NCBI RefSeq assembly: GCF_023101685.1
Contig: NZ_CP082164.1
Coordinates: 5,394,001-5,458,000, forward strand
DNA length: 64,000 nt
Source: Bradyrhizobium sp. 186
Lineage (GTDB): Bacteria; Pseudomonadota; Alphaproteobacteria; Rhizobiales; Xanthobacteraceae
Direction: 5' to 3'
Shown here: one piece after another, positions 26,116 through 34,097 of the stretch
Position numbering within the stretch: position 1 is the stretch's first letter
How the letters are laid out: each line of letters begins with the position of its first letter
Notes under the pieces: model-generated
Seen by the model: the letters and a program-made list of their open reading frames with translations, nothing else
Told to the model about the DNA's origin: nothing
The model's database searches: none
Program-made: the position numbers and the translations under genes

Positions 26116-26954
26116 AACCCGCCGAGCCCGCGCACGGCCTTCCCGTCCTTCTGCCGTATCGTATCGTACCGGTCCGGATGTCCATTCGGATCAGCCCGCG
26201 GTCCGCCGCCATCCTCTGTTTCTGCGCCATTATGGTTGCATCCACGGCGTGGGCGCAGACCGCACCAACGATGCTGTCACCGCTCCAGGTCATCTTGAAG
26301 TGGTCGCCGCTCCTGCTGCGAGGATTCGCTTTCAATATCTTGATTTCCTTGCTGGCCATGCTGCTGGGCACTGTCGCCGGTCTCGGTCTGGGTCTGGCCC
26401 TGTTGTCGCAGTTCCGGTTGCTCGCCGGCGTCAGCTGGTTCGTGACTCAATTTTTCCGCAACGCGCCCTGGCTGGTGTTGTTGTTCTTCGTCATGTTTCT
26501 GGTGCCCTTCCAGATCACCATCTTCAAGACAACCATCCCTTTGCCGGACTGGATCAAGGCGACCGTGGGCTTCGCCCTACCCGTCATGGCGAACGTCGCC
26601 GAGGTCGTGCGCGGAGCCGTGCGTTCCGTTCCATCGACGCAATGGGAAGCGGCTGAGTCGCTATCATTCACGCGACGCCAGATGATGTGGCTGATCATAC
26701 TACCGCAATGCGTCAAGCGAATGCTGCCACCCTGGATGAACATCTATGCGCTCGTCGCTATGGCGACGGTCCTCGCATCGATCGTGGGCGTCTCGGAAAT
26801 GCTTACCCTGACGGCGCAGGTGCACGCCGCCGAAGGCGGCAGGCCGGAACTGTTCGCGCCGCTCTACGGTTTCGCACTGCTGTGTTTCTTTCTCTACTGC
26901 TATCCGATCAACCTTTGGACGGCTCGCCTCGAGCGTCGGTTCCGCATACGCTGA
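26112..26954 (+). CDS. ABC transporter permease (amino acid type), second
   Basis: 280 residues; ATG 26112 overlaps the previous stop by four bases. An extended N-terminus contains an extra hydrophobic segment (ILCFCAIMVASTAWA) before the usual core; a later start at 26178 would shorten it. FRNAPWLVLLFFVMFLVPFQ and the EAA loop (QWEAAESLSFTRRQMMWLII) are clear. It pairs with the permease at 25372. Confidence 0.9.
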   Translation: MKPAEPAHGLPVLLPYRIVPVRMSIRISPRSAAILCFCAIMVASTAWAQTAPTMLSPLQVILKWSPLLLRGFAFNILISLLAMLLGTVAGLGLGLALLSQFRLLAGVSWFVTQFFRNAPWLVLLFFVMFLVPFQITIFKTTIPLPDWIKATVGFALPVMANVAEVVRGAVRSVPSTQWEAAESLSFTRRQMMWLIILPQCVKRMLPPWMNIYALVAMATVLASIVGVSEMLTLTAQVHAAEGGRPELFAPLYGFALLCFFLYCYPINLWTARLERRFRIR

Positions 26955-26965
26955 GGGAGCAGAGC

Positions 26966-27719
26966 ATGACCACGAGCTGGACTCCGGATCAGCCCATCGT
27001 TCAATGCGTTGACGTCAGAAAGTCATTCGGAGCTCTCGAGGTTCTGAAAGGCATCAGCCTGTCGGTGAGCAAGGGCGAGGTGATCTGTATCATCGGCCCG
27101 TCGGGATCAGGGAAATCCACACTCATCCGCTGTATCAATGCGCTCCAGCCGATCTCGTCCGGAAGCATTCAAATCGAAGGCATCGAGGTTTCCGATCCCA
27201 GGCTCGACACGCTGGCGCTTCGCCGCAAGGTCGGGATGGTCTTTCAGCAGTACAACCTTTTCCCGCACAAGACTGCGCTTCAGAACGTGATGATGGCGCC
27301 GATCCATGTTTCTCGGTCAGAAACGTACCGAGGTCGAAGCGCGCGCCCGAGCGCTGCTCGCCAAAGTGCGGCTCGCAGGGAAAGAGGACAGCTATCCCGG
27401 TGAACTCTCCGGCGGACAGCAGCAGCGAGTGGCCATTGCCCGTTCTCTGGCGATGCGGCCGGACATCATGCTGTTCGACGAAGTTACGGCCGCCCTTGAT
27501 CCGGAAACGGTCAAAGAGGTCCTGGTCACGATCCGTGAGCTAGCCGAGGATGGGATGACGTGCCTCCTCATCACCCATGAAATGAACTTCGCTCGTGAGG
27601 TCGCCGATCACGTCTACTTCACCGATCGCGGCGTGATCGTCGAGCACGGGCCGCCGGAAACATTGTTTACGGCGGCCAAAGACGAGCGAACGCAACGGTT
27701 TCTGTCGCAGGTCCTCTGA
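26966..27719 (+). pseudogene. ABC transporter ATP-binding protein with a frameshift
   Basis: ATG 26966 follows GAGGGAG. The first frame carries the Walker A motif GPSGSGKST and the Q loop GMVFQQYNLFPH, up to MMAPIHV. At about 27309-27311 one extra T in GTTTCTC shifts the frame; the second part (LGQKRTEVEARARALLAKVR) carries the signature LSGGQQQRVAIARSLAM, Walker B IMLFDEVTAALDP and the H loop THEMNFAR, ending at 27719. All motifs are intact apart from the single-base shift. If real, uptake through the operon should fail unless another ATPase substitutes. Confidence 0.88.
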
Positions 27720-27797
27720 GCAAGCTGGAAGGATCCCGTCTAAAACTCGCTTCTGAGCGGATCGGTTTTCGAACGCCCCCGATCCGGCGGTAAGATC

Positions 27798-28037
27798 CTA
27801 CTTCCCCGCCGCCTTGCGTAGCGCGTCGTTGATCCGGTCCTGCCAGCCGGGACCGCCGGCCTGGAAATGCTCCAGCACGTCCTGATCGATCCGCAAGCTG
27901 ACCTGCTCCTTGATCCCCGGCGTCACGTTCTTCTTCACTGGCGCTTCGGTGACCTTGGCCGTCACCTTCTTGAACGCTGCCTCAGCTTCGCTGCGCGCGT
28001 CGCCCAATGTCCGCGGCCGCCTCGGTTGATCCGCCAT
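27798..28037 (-). CDS. BrnA-type antitoxin (solitary)
   Basis: 79 residues, start ATG 28037. The C-terminal half (VSLRIDQDVLEHFQAGGPGW, then QDRINDALRKA) is the ribbon-helix-helix domain of BrnA/DUF4415 antitoxins, which bind both BrnT toxin and their own promoter. No BrnT gene is adjacent: upstream is empty and downstream lies cysK. It may be an orphan, or may act as a regulator of cysK, whose stop is only a few bases away on the same strand. Confidence 0.75.
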   Translation of the reverse strand: MADQPRRPRTLGDARSEAEAAFKKVTAKVTEAPVKKNVTPGIKEQVSLRIDQDVLEHFQAGGPGWQDRINDALRKAAGK

Positions 28038-28040
28038 GTG

Positions 28041-29018
28041 CTAGATTCCCTCAAACAGAGCCGTCGAAAGATATCGCTCGGAGAAGGACGGCACCACCAC
28101 CAGGATGGTTTTTCCCGCAGCTTCTGGCCGTTTGCCGATCTGGAGTGCCGCAGCGATCGCGGCGCCCGAGGAGATGCCGCCTGGGATGCCCTCGTGGCGC
28201 GCCAGCGCCCGCGAAATCTCGATCGCCGTCGTCGAGTTGATCTTCACGATCTCGTCGATCACGGAGCGGTCGAGAATCTCTGGAACGAAGCCCGCACCGA
28301 TGCCCTGGATCTTGTGCGGCGTGTGCTGGCCGCCCGAGAGCACCGGGCTTTCCTCCGGCTCGACCGCCACCACCCGCAAGGACGGTTTGCGCGGCTTGAG
28401 CACCTGGCCGACGCCGGTGATCGTGCCGCCTGTGCCGACGCCGGCGACGAAGAAATCGATGTTGCCGCCGGTGTCGTTCCAGATCTCCTCGGCGGTGGTG
28501 CGGCGATGCACCTCGGGATTGGCGAGGTTCTTGAACTGCTGCGGCATCACCGAGTTCGGCGTCGTCTTCAGAAGCTCTTCGGCGGCGGCGATGGCGCCCT
28601 TCATGCCCTGCGCTGCCGGCGTCAGCACCAGCTCGGCGCCGAGGAAGGCCAGCATCTTGCGGCGCTCGATCGACATGGATTCCGGCATCACCAGCTTCAG
28701 CCGATAGCCGCGCGAAGCCGCTACGAACGCGAGCGCGATGCCGGTATTGCCGGAAGTCGGCTCGATCAGCACGGTATCCGGCTTGATGATGCCGGCCTTC
28801 TCCATGGCGATGATCATGGCCGCGCCGATGCGATCCTTCACGCTTGCAGCCGGGTTGAAATATTCAAGTTTTGCCAAAATGGTCGCGTTCACGCCGTGCA
28901 TGCCCGGCAGCCGTTGCAGGCGAACGATCGGTGTGTCGCCAAAAGCCTCGACGATCGAGTCATAGATCCGGCCGCGGCCGGGTTGGTGCACTGCACCCGT
29001 GTTGGACGATGCGTCCAT
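28041..29018 (-). CDS. cysK: Cysteine synthase A (O-acetylserine sulfhydrylase)
   Basis: 325 residues, start ATG 29018. The PLP lysine is in [15 protein letters not shown], the substrate loop is [15 protein letters not shown], and the phosphate loop [16 protein letters not shown] is intact. It makes cysteine from O-acetylserine and sulfide in the cytoplasm. Its stop is four bases from the BrnA-type gene on the same strand, so the two may be cotranscribed. It is divergent from the zinc-ribbon gene at 29241. Confidence 0.95.
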   Translation of the reverse strand: MDASSNTGAVHQPGRGRIYDSIVEAFGDTPIVRLQRLPGMHGVNATILAKLEYFNPAASVKDRIGAAMIIAMEKAGIIKPDTVLIEPTSGNTGIALAFVAASRGYRLKLVMPESMSIERRKMLAFLGAELVLTPAAQGMKGAIAAAEELLKTTPNSVMPQQFKNLANPEVHRRTTAEEIWNDTGGNIDFFVAGVGTGGTITGVGQVLKPRKPSLRVVAVEPEESPVLSGGQHTPHKIQGIGAGFVPEILDRSVIDEIVKINSTTAIEISRALARHEGIPGGISSGAAIAAALQIGKRPEAAGKTILVVVPSFSERYLSTALFEGI

Positions 29019-29240
29019 GATGAACTCCCTGTGGCAACAATTTGCGCGCTGATCGCAGCTTTTGCGCAGTTACAGACAGCTTGTGACGACACGCAAGCGA
29101 CAATGCGGCACATGTTAAATACGCTGCATCGCAAAACCGCGTGAGTTGCAATTATCAGAAAACGACGCATTTGTGTTGCGACCTCGTCAACTGATTCTGC
29201 TTATGTTAGACTTATGTTCTAAAGCAGAGAGGTCACCACG

Positions 29241-29459
29241 ATGTCAGCGATTGCTGAAGTGTTGTCGACCGTCGTACCGAGCCGCGATCCGCGTTGCAGC
29301 GAGTTGCCGACCTGTCCCGTCTGCGCCGATTCCATGGTCGCTGCCGAAGCATCTGCCTACGTCTCGGACCACGTGATCAGCTATCTCTGGACCTGCGACA
29401 CCTGCGGCTATGGCTTCGTGACCAAACACGCTGTCAAGCAACGATTCGTCTGCAACTGA
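29241..29459 (+). CDS. Small zinc-ribbon protein
   Basis: 72 residues, start ATG 29241. CPVC and CDTC, spaced about 30 residues apart, form a zinc ribbon, with a short aromatic strand (YVSDHVISYLWTCDTCGYGF) and a basic end. It is a conserved type in Bradyrhizobium as I recall; function unknown, possibly nucleic-acid binding or regulatory. Confidence 0.75.
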   Translation: MSAIAEVLSTVVPSRDPRCSELPTCPVCADSMVAAEASAYVSDHVISYLWTCDTCGYGFVTKHAVKQRFVCN

Positions 29460-29469
29460 GCCTTACTGC

Positions 29470-29522
29470 TTGAGCATAATCCTCTCGGAAAACCGCTTCA
29501 CACTTTTCCGGATCATGCTTTA
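29470..29522. repeat. Bradyrhizobium-type palindromic repeat
   Basis: TGAGCATAATCCTCTCGGAAAACCGCTTCACACTTTTCCGGATCATGCTTTA forms a long imperfect hairpin (GAGCATAATC against GATCATGCT, CGGAAAA against TTTTCCG). A copy in opposite orientation is at 34027-34074. It overlaps the end of tgt and may act as a terminator or processing site. Confidence 0.85.
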
Positions 29523-30653
29523 GCGCGGGGCGATGTCGCCCCTCGCCCAGTCCTCGCGCGTACGTTGATAGAATTCTTCGAACCTTCCGTGTGCGATCGC
29601 GTCCCTGATGCCCTGCATCAGGAACTGGTAGTAAGCGATATTGATCTCGGACAGCAGCATCGCCCCCAGCGTCTCGCCCGCCTTGACGAGATGGTGCAGA
29701 TAGGCGCGCGCGCAGTTGCGCGTCGACGGCCATGAACTCTCATCGTCCAGAGGACGTGGATCGTCGGCGTGGCGCGCATTGCGGAGGTTCACCTGGCCAA
29801 AGCGCGTGAAGGCGACGCCATGGCGGCCATTGCGCGTCGGCATCACGCAATCGAACATGTCGACGCCGCGCTTCACCGCCTCGAGAATATCGTCGGGCGT
29901 GCCGACGCCCATCAAATAGCGCGGCCGGTCGGACGGCAGCGCCGGCGCGGTCTCGTCGATCATCGCCAGCATCACGGCCTGCGGCTCGCCGACGGCGAGG
30001 CCGCCGATCGCATAGCCGTGGAAGCCGACCTCGACCAGGCCTTGCGCGCTGGCGTGGCGAAGCTGCGGCACGTCGCCGCCCTGCACGATGCCGAACAGCA
30101 TGTAACCGTCCGGTGCGCTCTCGAACGCGCGCTTGGAACGCTCTGCCCAGCGCAGCGACAAGCGCATCGCCCGCTCGATGTCCTCGCGTTCGGCCGGCAG
30201 CCGCACGCATTCGTCCATCTGCATGGCGATGTCCGAGCCGAGGAAACGCTGCACCTCGATCGAGCGCTCCGGCGACAGCTCGACCTTGGCGCCGTCGATA
30301 TGCGAACGGAAGGTCACGGCATGCTCGCTGACCTTGCGCAGGTCCGATAGCGACATCACCTGGAAGCCGCCGGAATCCGTCAGCATCGGCCCGTTCCAGC
30401 CGGTGAATTTCTGCAATCCCCCGAGCGCCGCGATGCGCTCCGCGCCGGGACGCAGCATCAAATGATAGGTGTTGCCGAGCACAATGTCGGCGCCGGCGTC
30501 GCGTACCTCGCGCCAATGCATGCCCTTCATGGCGCCGGCGGTGCCGACCGGCATGAAGGCGGGCGTGCGCACCACGCCATGCGGCGTGGTCAGGCGACCG
30601 GTACGCGCCGCGCCATCGGTGGCGAGCAGCTCGAAATGATTGGGAAGAGTCAT
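29520..30653 (-). CDS. tgt: Queuine tRNA-ribosyltransferase, lacking the usual zinc ligands
   Basis: 377 residues, start ATG 30653. It exchanges guanine 34 for preQ1 in GUN-anticodon tRNAs. Catalytic Asp is in [10 protein letters not shown] and the nucleophile Asp in [12 protein letters not shown]; the GGLAVGEP specificity loop is present. By alignment to the Zymomonas enzyme, the zinc ligands Cys318, Cys320, Cys323 and His349 correspond here to Ser306, Trp308, Thr311 and Ile337 ([17 protein letters not shown], then [10 protein letters not shown]). The rest looks functional. Its usual partner queA lies about 5 kb away on the same strand. The loss may be lineage-wide. Confidence 0.94.
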   Translation of the reverse strand: MTLPNHFELLATDGAARTGRLTTPHGVVRTPAFMPVGTAGAMKGMHWREVRDAGADIVLGNTYHLMLRPGAERIAALGGLQKFTGWNGPMLTDSGGFQVMSLSDLRKVSEHAVTFRSHIDGAKVELSPERSIEVQRFLGSDIAMQMDECVRLPAEREDIERAMRLSLRWAERSKRAFESAPDGYMLFGIVQGGDVPQLRHASAQGLVEVGFHGYAIGGLAVGEPQAVMLAMIDETAPALPSDRPRYLMGVGTPDDILEAVKRGVDMFDCVMPTRNGRHGVAFTRFGQVNLRNARHADDPRPLDDESSWPSTRNCARAYLHHLVKAGETLGAMLLSEINIAYYQFLMQGIRDAIAHGRFEEFYQRTREDWARGDIAPR

Positions 30654-30754
30654 GCGGTGCTTATACGTGCCGGGAGAGGCCGATCAACCCGCTCGGGTCG
30701 ATCGGTGGCTCAGACCGGGACATATTTTGACGTGGACTTGATGTCCGCTGCCGC

Positions 30755-30785
30755 TTGTTAAATAAAACGATACCGTGTAGTTTTA
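30755..30785 (+). promoter_or_regulatory. Promoter with TetR-type operator, upstream of the patatin gene
   Basis: TTGTTA (30755-30760) and TAGTTT (30778-30783) are spaced 17 bases. The 21-base near-palindrome AAAACGATACCGTGTAGTTTT (30764-30784) covers the spacer and -10. It matches the site at 33002-33023 in sequence (AAATAAAACGATAC shared) and in position relative to the promoter boxes. Confidence 0.75.
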
Positions 30786-30836
30786 TGTCGGGGCTGGACG
30801 AGATGCCGCGGCGAGGTTGCCGGCGGCAGCATAAGC

Positions 30837-32039
30837 GTGATCGCCAGCCGCCGACCGATGCCCTTCCCATCATATTCGACTGAAGTGTCCAGCCGCTTGC
30901 ATGGCTGGCTAAAGCAGACAGGCGCCCGCCTGATCAGGTCGCTCGTGCTGGCGTGCAGCCTGGCGCTCGCCGCCTGCACCTCCCTGCCGCGCACGCCATA
31001 TACGGCGGCCGACGCCAGCGTCTCGCGCGTGCTCGATATCGACGGCTTGCGCCGCTACACCGACGAACCCGTCACGAAATTCAACTTCGAGAAGGACATC
31101 AGCACCGCGACCAGGAACTATCTGGCGCTCTCGGGCGGCGGCGCCGATGGCGCTTACGGCGTCGGCGTGCTGAATGGTTGGAGCGCGGCCGGCACCCGTC
31201 CCACGTTCTCGGTCGTCTCGGGCGTGAGCACTGGCGGCCTGATCGCGCCTTTTGCGTTTCTCGGTCCCCAATACGATGACACGCTGAAGGAGGTCTACAC
31301 CAGCGGCATCGCAGAAAGTCTGCTGAATGATCCCAGCATCATGCGTGTGCTGTTCGGATCCGGCCTGTTCGGCAATACGCGGCTGCGCGAGCTGGTGGCG
31401 CGCTATGTTGGGCCGGAGATCCTGGCACAGGTCGCGCGCGAAAATGCCAAGGGCCGAAGGCTGCTGGTGGTGACGACCGACCTCGACACGCAGCGGACCG
31501 CCATCTGGGACATGGGCAAGATCGCCGCGGTCGGCACGCCCGAGGCGCTCAAGCTGTTTCGCGACGTGATGGCGGCCTCCGCCAGCATTCCCCTGGTATT
31601 TCCGCCGATCCTGATCGAAGCCGAAGGCCAAGGCCACAGGTTTCAGGAGATGCATGTCGATGGCGGCGTGACGGCGCCGGTGCTGACGCTGCCGGAGGCC
31701 CTGCTCTTCCAGGGACGCCTGCCCGGCAATGCGAAGATGAACATTTACATCCTCGTCAACAAGAAGATCGAGCGCAACTTCGAGCTCGTGTCCAACGGCA
31801 CCATCGACGTCGCCTCACGCAGCCTGTCCTCGATCACCCAGTCGCAGACGCGCTCCATCATCTTCTCGACCTACGATTTCGCCAAGCGCAACCGGCTGGG
31901 CTTCCATCTCTCCTATATCGAGCGCGCTTATCCGGCGCCCGCCTCGGAAGGGTTCGATACCGCCTATATGCGGGCGCTGTATCAGTACGGATACGAGAAA
32001 GCGGCGGCCGGCCAGGCCTGGACCTCGACGCTGCCTTGA
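30837..32039 (+). CDS. Patatin-like phospholipase lipoprotein
   Basis: About 400 residues; GTG 30837 or ATG 30858 (MPFPSYSTEVSS) could be the start, neither with a clear ribosome site. A long basic N-region leads to a lipobox (LACSLALAAC then TS), so it is probably anchored to a membrane. The patatin domain has the oxyanion loop SGGGADGAYGVG, the nucleophile Ser in SGVSTGG and the catalytic Asp in HVDGG, forming a Ser-Asp dyad. It should hydrolyse acyl esters of lipids. It has an operator-bearing promoter and is followed by a tetR gene. Confidence 0.88.
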   Translation: MIASRRPMPFPSYSTEVSSRLHGWLKQTGARLIRSLVLACSLALAACTSLPRTPYTAADASVSRVLDIDGLRRYTDEPVTKFNFEKDISTATRNYLALSGGGADGAYGVGVLNGWSAAGTRPTFSVVSGVSTGGLIAPFAFLGPQYDDTLKEVYTSGIAESLLNDPSIMRVLFGSGLFGNTRLRELVARYVGPEILAQVARENAKGRRLLVVTTDLDTQRTAIWDMGKIAAVGTPEALKLFRDVMAASASIPLVFPPILIEAEGQGHRFQEMHVDGGVTAPVLTLPEALLFQGRLPGNAKMNIYILVNKKIERNFELVSNGTIDVASRSLSSITQSQTRSIIFSTYDFAKRNRLGFHLSYIERAYPAPASEGFDTAYMRALYQYGYEKAAAGQAWTSTLP

Positions 32040-32137
32040 GACCACGCAAAGGAACGACGTCTTACCGAGACCGTTGACGATACGGCCAATTCGGCCAGAT
32101 TCGCGATGACGCCCCGGCTGCTGCGCGTTATAGAGCA

Positions 32138-32941
32138 ATGACGACTGTGAGGAACGCGCAGGAATCATTGGGCATGGGATTGACTGCGACCAAGACAAGA
32201 CCCGGAGCGCCACGGCGCGAGGTGCCGAAATCGCGCGGCGGCCGGCCGACGAAGAGTGCCGCGATCGAGCGTGATCAGCGGCTGATTGAGGTCGCCACCC
32301 GCCTGTTCCTGGATCGCGGCTTCGACGCCACTTCGCTCGATGCGGTTGCGGAAGCGGCGCGGGTGAGCAAGCCCACCGTCTATGCCCGTTACGGCGACAA
32401 GCGCGGATTGTTCGCCGCCGTGCTGAGGCGCGAGATCGCGCGCTGGCTTGCACCACTATCCGCGGCGGCCGAGACGCAGCTCAGCAGCCTCTCCGATATT
32501 TCGGTCGAGCAACGACTGATTGAGATCGGGCACGAGATGCTGACATTCACCTGCGGACCCGATGCCGTCGCCTTCAGCCGCATGATGACGTCGCAGGCCA
32601 TCAACTTTCCCGACATCGCCAAGCTCGGCAAGGAGGAAGGCTGGCTGAAGGCCGTCGCCACCACGGCACGCTTCTTCGACCACCTGGTGGCTCAGGACGC
32701 GCTCGATGTCGAAGATACCACGATCGCGGCGGAAGTGTTTCTCGACGTCGTCGTCGGTCACACCCACCGCATGGCGACGTTCGGAACGGCCCTCGAGCTG
32801 AAGTCCGCCGAAAAGCGGATGCGCGCGGCGATCAAGCTGTTCCTGGCCGGCGCGCTGGGACCTGCGGACCGCGTCCAAGACACCAAGCAAGACACCAAGC
32901 AAGGCACCAAGAGCACGCAGCGGCGCCGCCCGTCCCGCTGA
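32138..32941 (+). CDS. TetR/AcrR-family regulator
   Basis: 267 residues, start ATG 32138 (ATG 32174 also possible). After a basic 40-residue extension, the helix-turn-helix reads RLIEVATRLFLDRGFDATSL, DAVAEAARVSKPTVYARYGD, KRGLF. The C-terminal ligand domain resembles the AefR-like type. Between matching operators at 30764 and 33002, it is the best candidate to repress the patatin gene and the PepSY gene. The C-terminus has a low-complexity repeat of DTKQ/GTK units. Confidence 0.9.
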   Translation: MTTVRNAQESLGMGLTATKTRPGAPRREVPKSRGGRPTKSAAIERDQRLIEVATRLFLDRGFDATSLDAVAEAARVSKPTVYARYGDKRGLFAAVLRREIARWLAPLSAAAETQLSSLSDISVEQRLIEIGHEMLTFTCGPDAVAFSRMMTSQAINFPDIAKLGKEEGWLKAVATTARFFDHLVAQDALDVEDTTIAAEVFLDVVVGHTHRMATFGTALELKSAEKRMRAAIKLFLAGALGPADRVQDTKQDTKQGTKSTQRRRPSR

Positions 32942-32990
32942 CAATTCCGTGAGCTCGCGATCTATCCCCAAGGGGTTCCCGGCCGCACCG

Positions 32991-33023
32991 TTGACCAAAA
33001 TAAAACGATACGGTATGGTTTCG
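32991..33023 (+). promoter_or_regulatory. Promoter with TetR-type operator, upstream of the PepSY gene
   Basis: TTGACC (32991-32996) and TATGGT (33014-33019) are spaced 17 bases. AAACGATAC-G-GTATGGTTT (33003-33021) is a near-perfect palindrome over spacer and -10. This is the same element as at 30764-30784. Confidence 0.78.
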
Positions 33024-33204
33024 TTAGAAGCAGGTTCGGACCCGTTTTTTCACCAGCCCCAAAATGGGTTCCGACCGCCTTTCAAACTAGGATCGCCATG
33101 ACGGGTACAGCCCGTTGCAGCGGTCGGCGGCCGGCCGCTGCCCATGGTCGGCCGCAACTTTCTTTACGATCATCCGGCACACTCGCCGGCCGAGGGTTTC
33201 GAGT

Positions 33205-33810
33205 ATGAAAGCAGCACGACCACGCCCCTGGCAGTTGATTGCGATCGCCTTGTCGGGGCTGCTCATCGCAGCGCCAGCGCAGGCGATCGTCGCGACGGGC
33301 GGCACACCCACCGCGCTTCACGGCGAGACAGATGGTGACGCCGAGGCCGACCGCCAAGCCGTCAGCCGCGAGATCGAGCGCTTCCGCAGCTCGACCATCT
33401 CGATCCGTCAGGCCATGGCGATTGCGGAGGCCCGGCACGCCGGCGCCACGACCGCGGATGTCAGCTTCGACGGCGCCTCGGGCGTGCCGGTTTACCGGGT
33501 CAAAACCCTGCACAACGACCGCCTTTGGCGGCACACGATCAACGCCTCGACCGGCGAGCTCGTCGGCGGGGAAGCCGCCCTGCCCCTGGCCGAGCTCGAC
33601 CTTGACGATCGCAGCAATCTCGCAGCGCTCGGTGCTATCCGGCAGCGCCTCGCCGATGCGGTGCGCGTCGCCGAGCATGCGGCGTCCGGCAAGGCCATCA
33701 GCGGCGGACTGGTCCGCGAGCGCGGGCGGCTGAATTTCGCGATCGTCGTCATCAGCGGCGACGATCTCAAGGAGGTCATCCTCGAACCGCCGGGGGCGCG
33801 GACAAAATAG
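33205..33810 (+). CDS. Secreted PepSY-domain protein
   Basis: 201 residues, start ATG 33205 (MKAARPRPWQLIAIALSGLL), signal peptide ending AQA. The PepSY domain lies in ISIRQAMAIAEARHAGATT, VSFDGASGVPVYRVKT and WRHTINASTGELVGGE, the pattern expected for this periplasmic inhibitor or ligand-binding domain. A second half ends VILEPPGARTK. It follows the second TetR-type operator by about 180 bases. Confidence 0.8.
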   Translation: MKAARPRPWQLIAIALSGLLIAAPAQAIVATGGTPTALHGETDGDAEADRQAVSREIERFRSSTISIRQAMAIAEARHAGATTADVSFDGASGVPVYRVKTLHNDRLWRHTINASTGELVGGEAALPLAELDLDDRSNLAALGAIRQRLADAVRVAEHAASGKAISGGLVRERGRLNFAIVVISGDDLKEVILEPPGARTK

Positions 33811-33838
33811 CAGCGACCCCAATTCGGCCGAAAAGCCA

Positions 33839-33867
33839 TTGACGGGCGTAAGACTCTCCCGCATAAG
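33839..33867 (+). promoter_or_regulatory. Putative sigma-70 promoter for the asd leader
   Basis: TTGACG (33839-33844), 17 bases, CATAAG (33862-33867). The predicted transcription start (about 33874) is within a couple of bases of the leader ATG at 33876, so the leader peptide mRNA would be leaderless, as established for trpL of Sinorhizobium. Confidence 0.5.
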
Positions 33868-33875
33868 TCGCCGCC

Positions 33876-33947
33876 ATGTTCACGACCACCAAACGCACGA
33901 GCAAAACCATCACGGCCTTCGGGGCCCGGGGAGGCGTGCGCGCGTAG
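33876..33947 (+). CDS. Threonine-rich leader peptide (23 residues)
   Basis: The peptide opens MFTTTKRTSKTITAF and ends GARGGVRA. Six of 23 residues are threonine, all within residues 3-13, with one isoleucine and two lysines. It lies between a sigma-70-like promoter and an intrinsic terminator, ahead of asd, an enzyme of the Thr/Lys/Met pathway. The layout is that of a ribosome-mediated attenuator such as thrL. There is no Shine-Dalgarno, consistent with leaderless translation. That it is translated is inference. Confidence 0.6.
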   Translation: MFTTTKRTSKTITAFGARGGVRA

Positions 33948-33976
33948 TCGTCGACTAAAACGCATCAGCTCTACCG

Positions 33977-34011
33977 AAGCCCCGCCCACGATGGTCCGGG
34001 GCTTTTTTGTT
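33977..34011 (+). terminator. Intrinsic terminator, candidate attenuator of asd
   Basis: AGCCCCG pairs with CGGGGCT around a 12-base loop, followed by six T. CGGGGC at 33920-33925, inside the leader peptide frame, is complementary to the 5' arm and could form an antiterminator. Confidence 0.85.
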
Positions 34012-34026
34012 GTCTAAATCTCAACA

Positions 34027-34074
34027 GCATGATCCGGAAAAGTGGAATCCGGTTTTCCGACAAGATCATGCTCA
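34027..34074. repeat. Bradyrhizobium-type palindromic repeat
   Basis: GCATGATCCGGAAAAGTGGAATCCGGTTTTCCGACAAGATCATGC is a long imperfect hairpin, the reverse orientation of the copy at 29470-29522. It separates the attenuator terminator from the asd start. Confidence 0.85.
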
Positions 34075-34097
34075 ACTGAAATGCAATGGAGGAGAAT

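Noticed and set aside
27867..29144. 425-codon plus-strand frame over cysK
   Set aside because: Antisense shadow; cysK motifs on the minus strand are complete.
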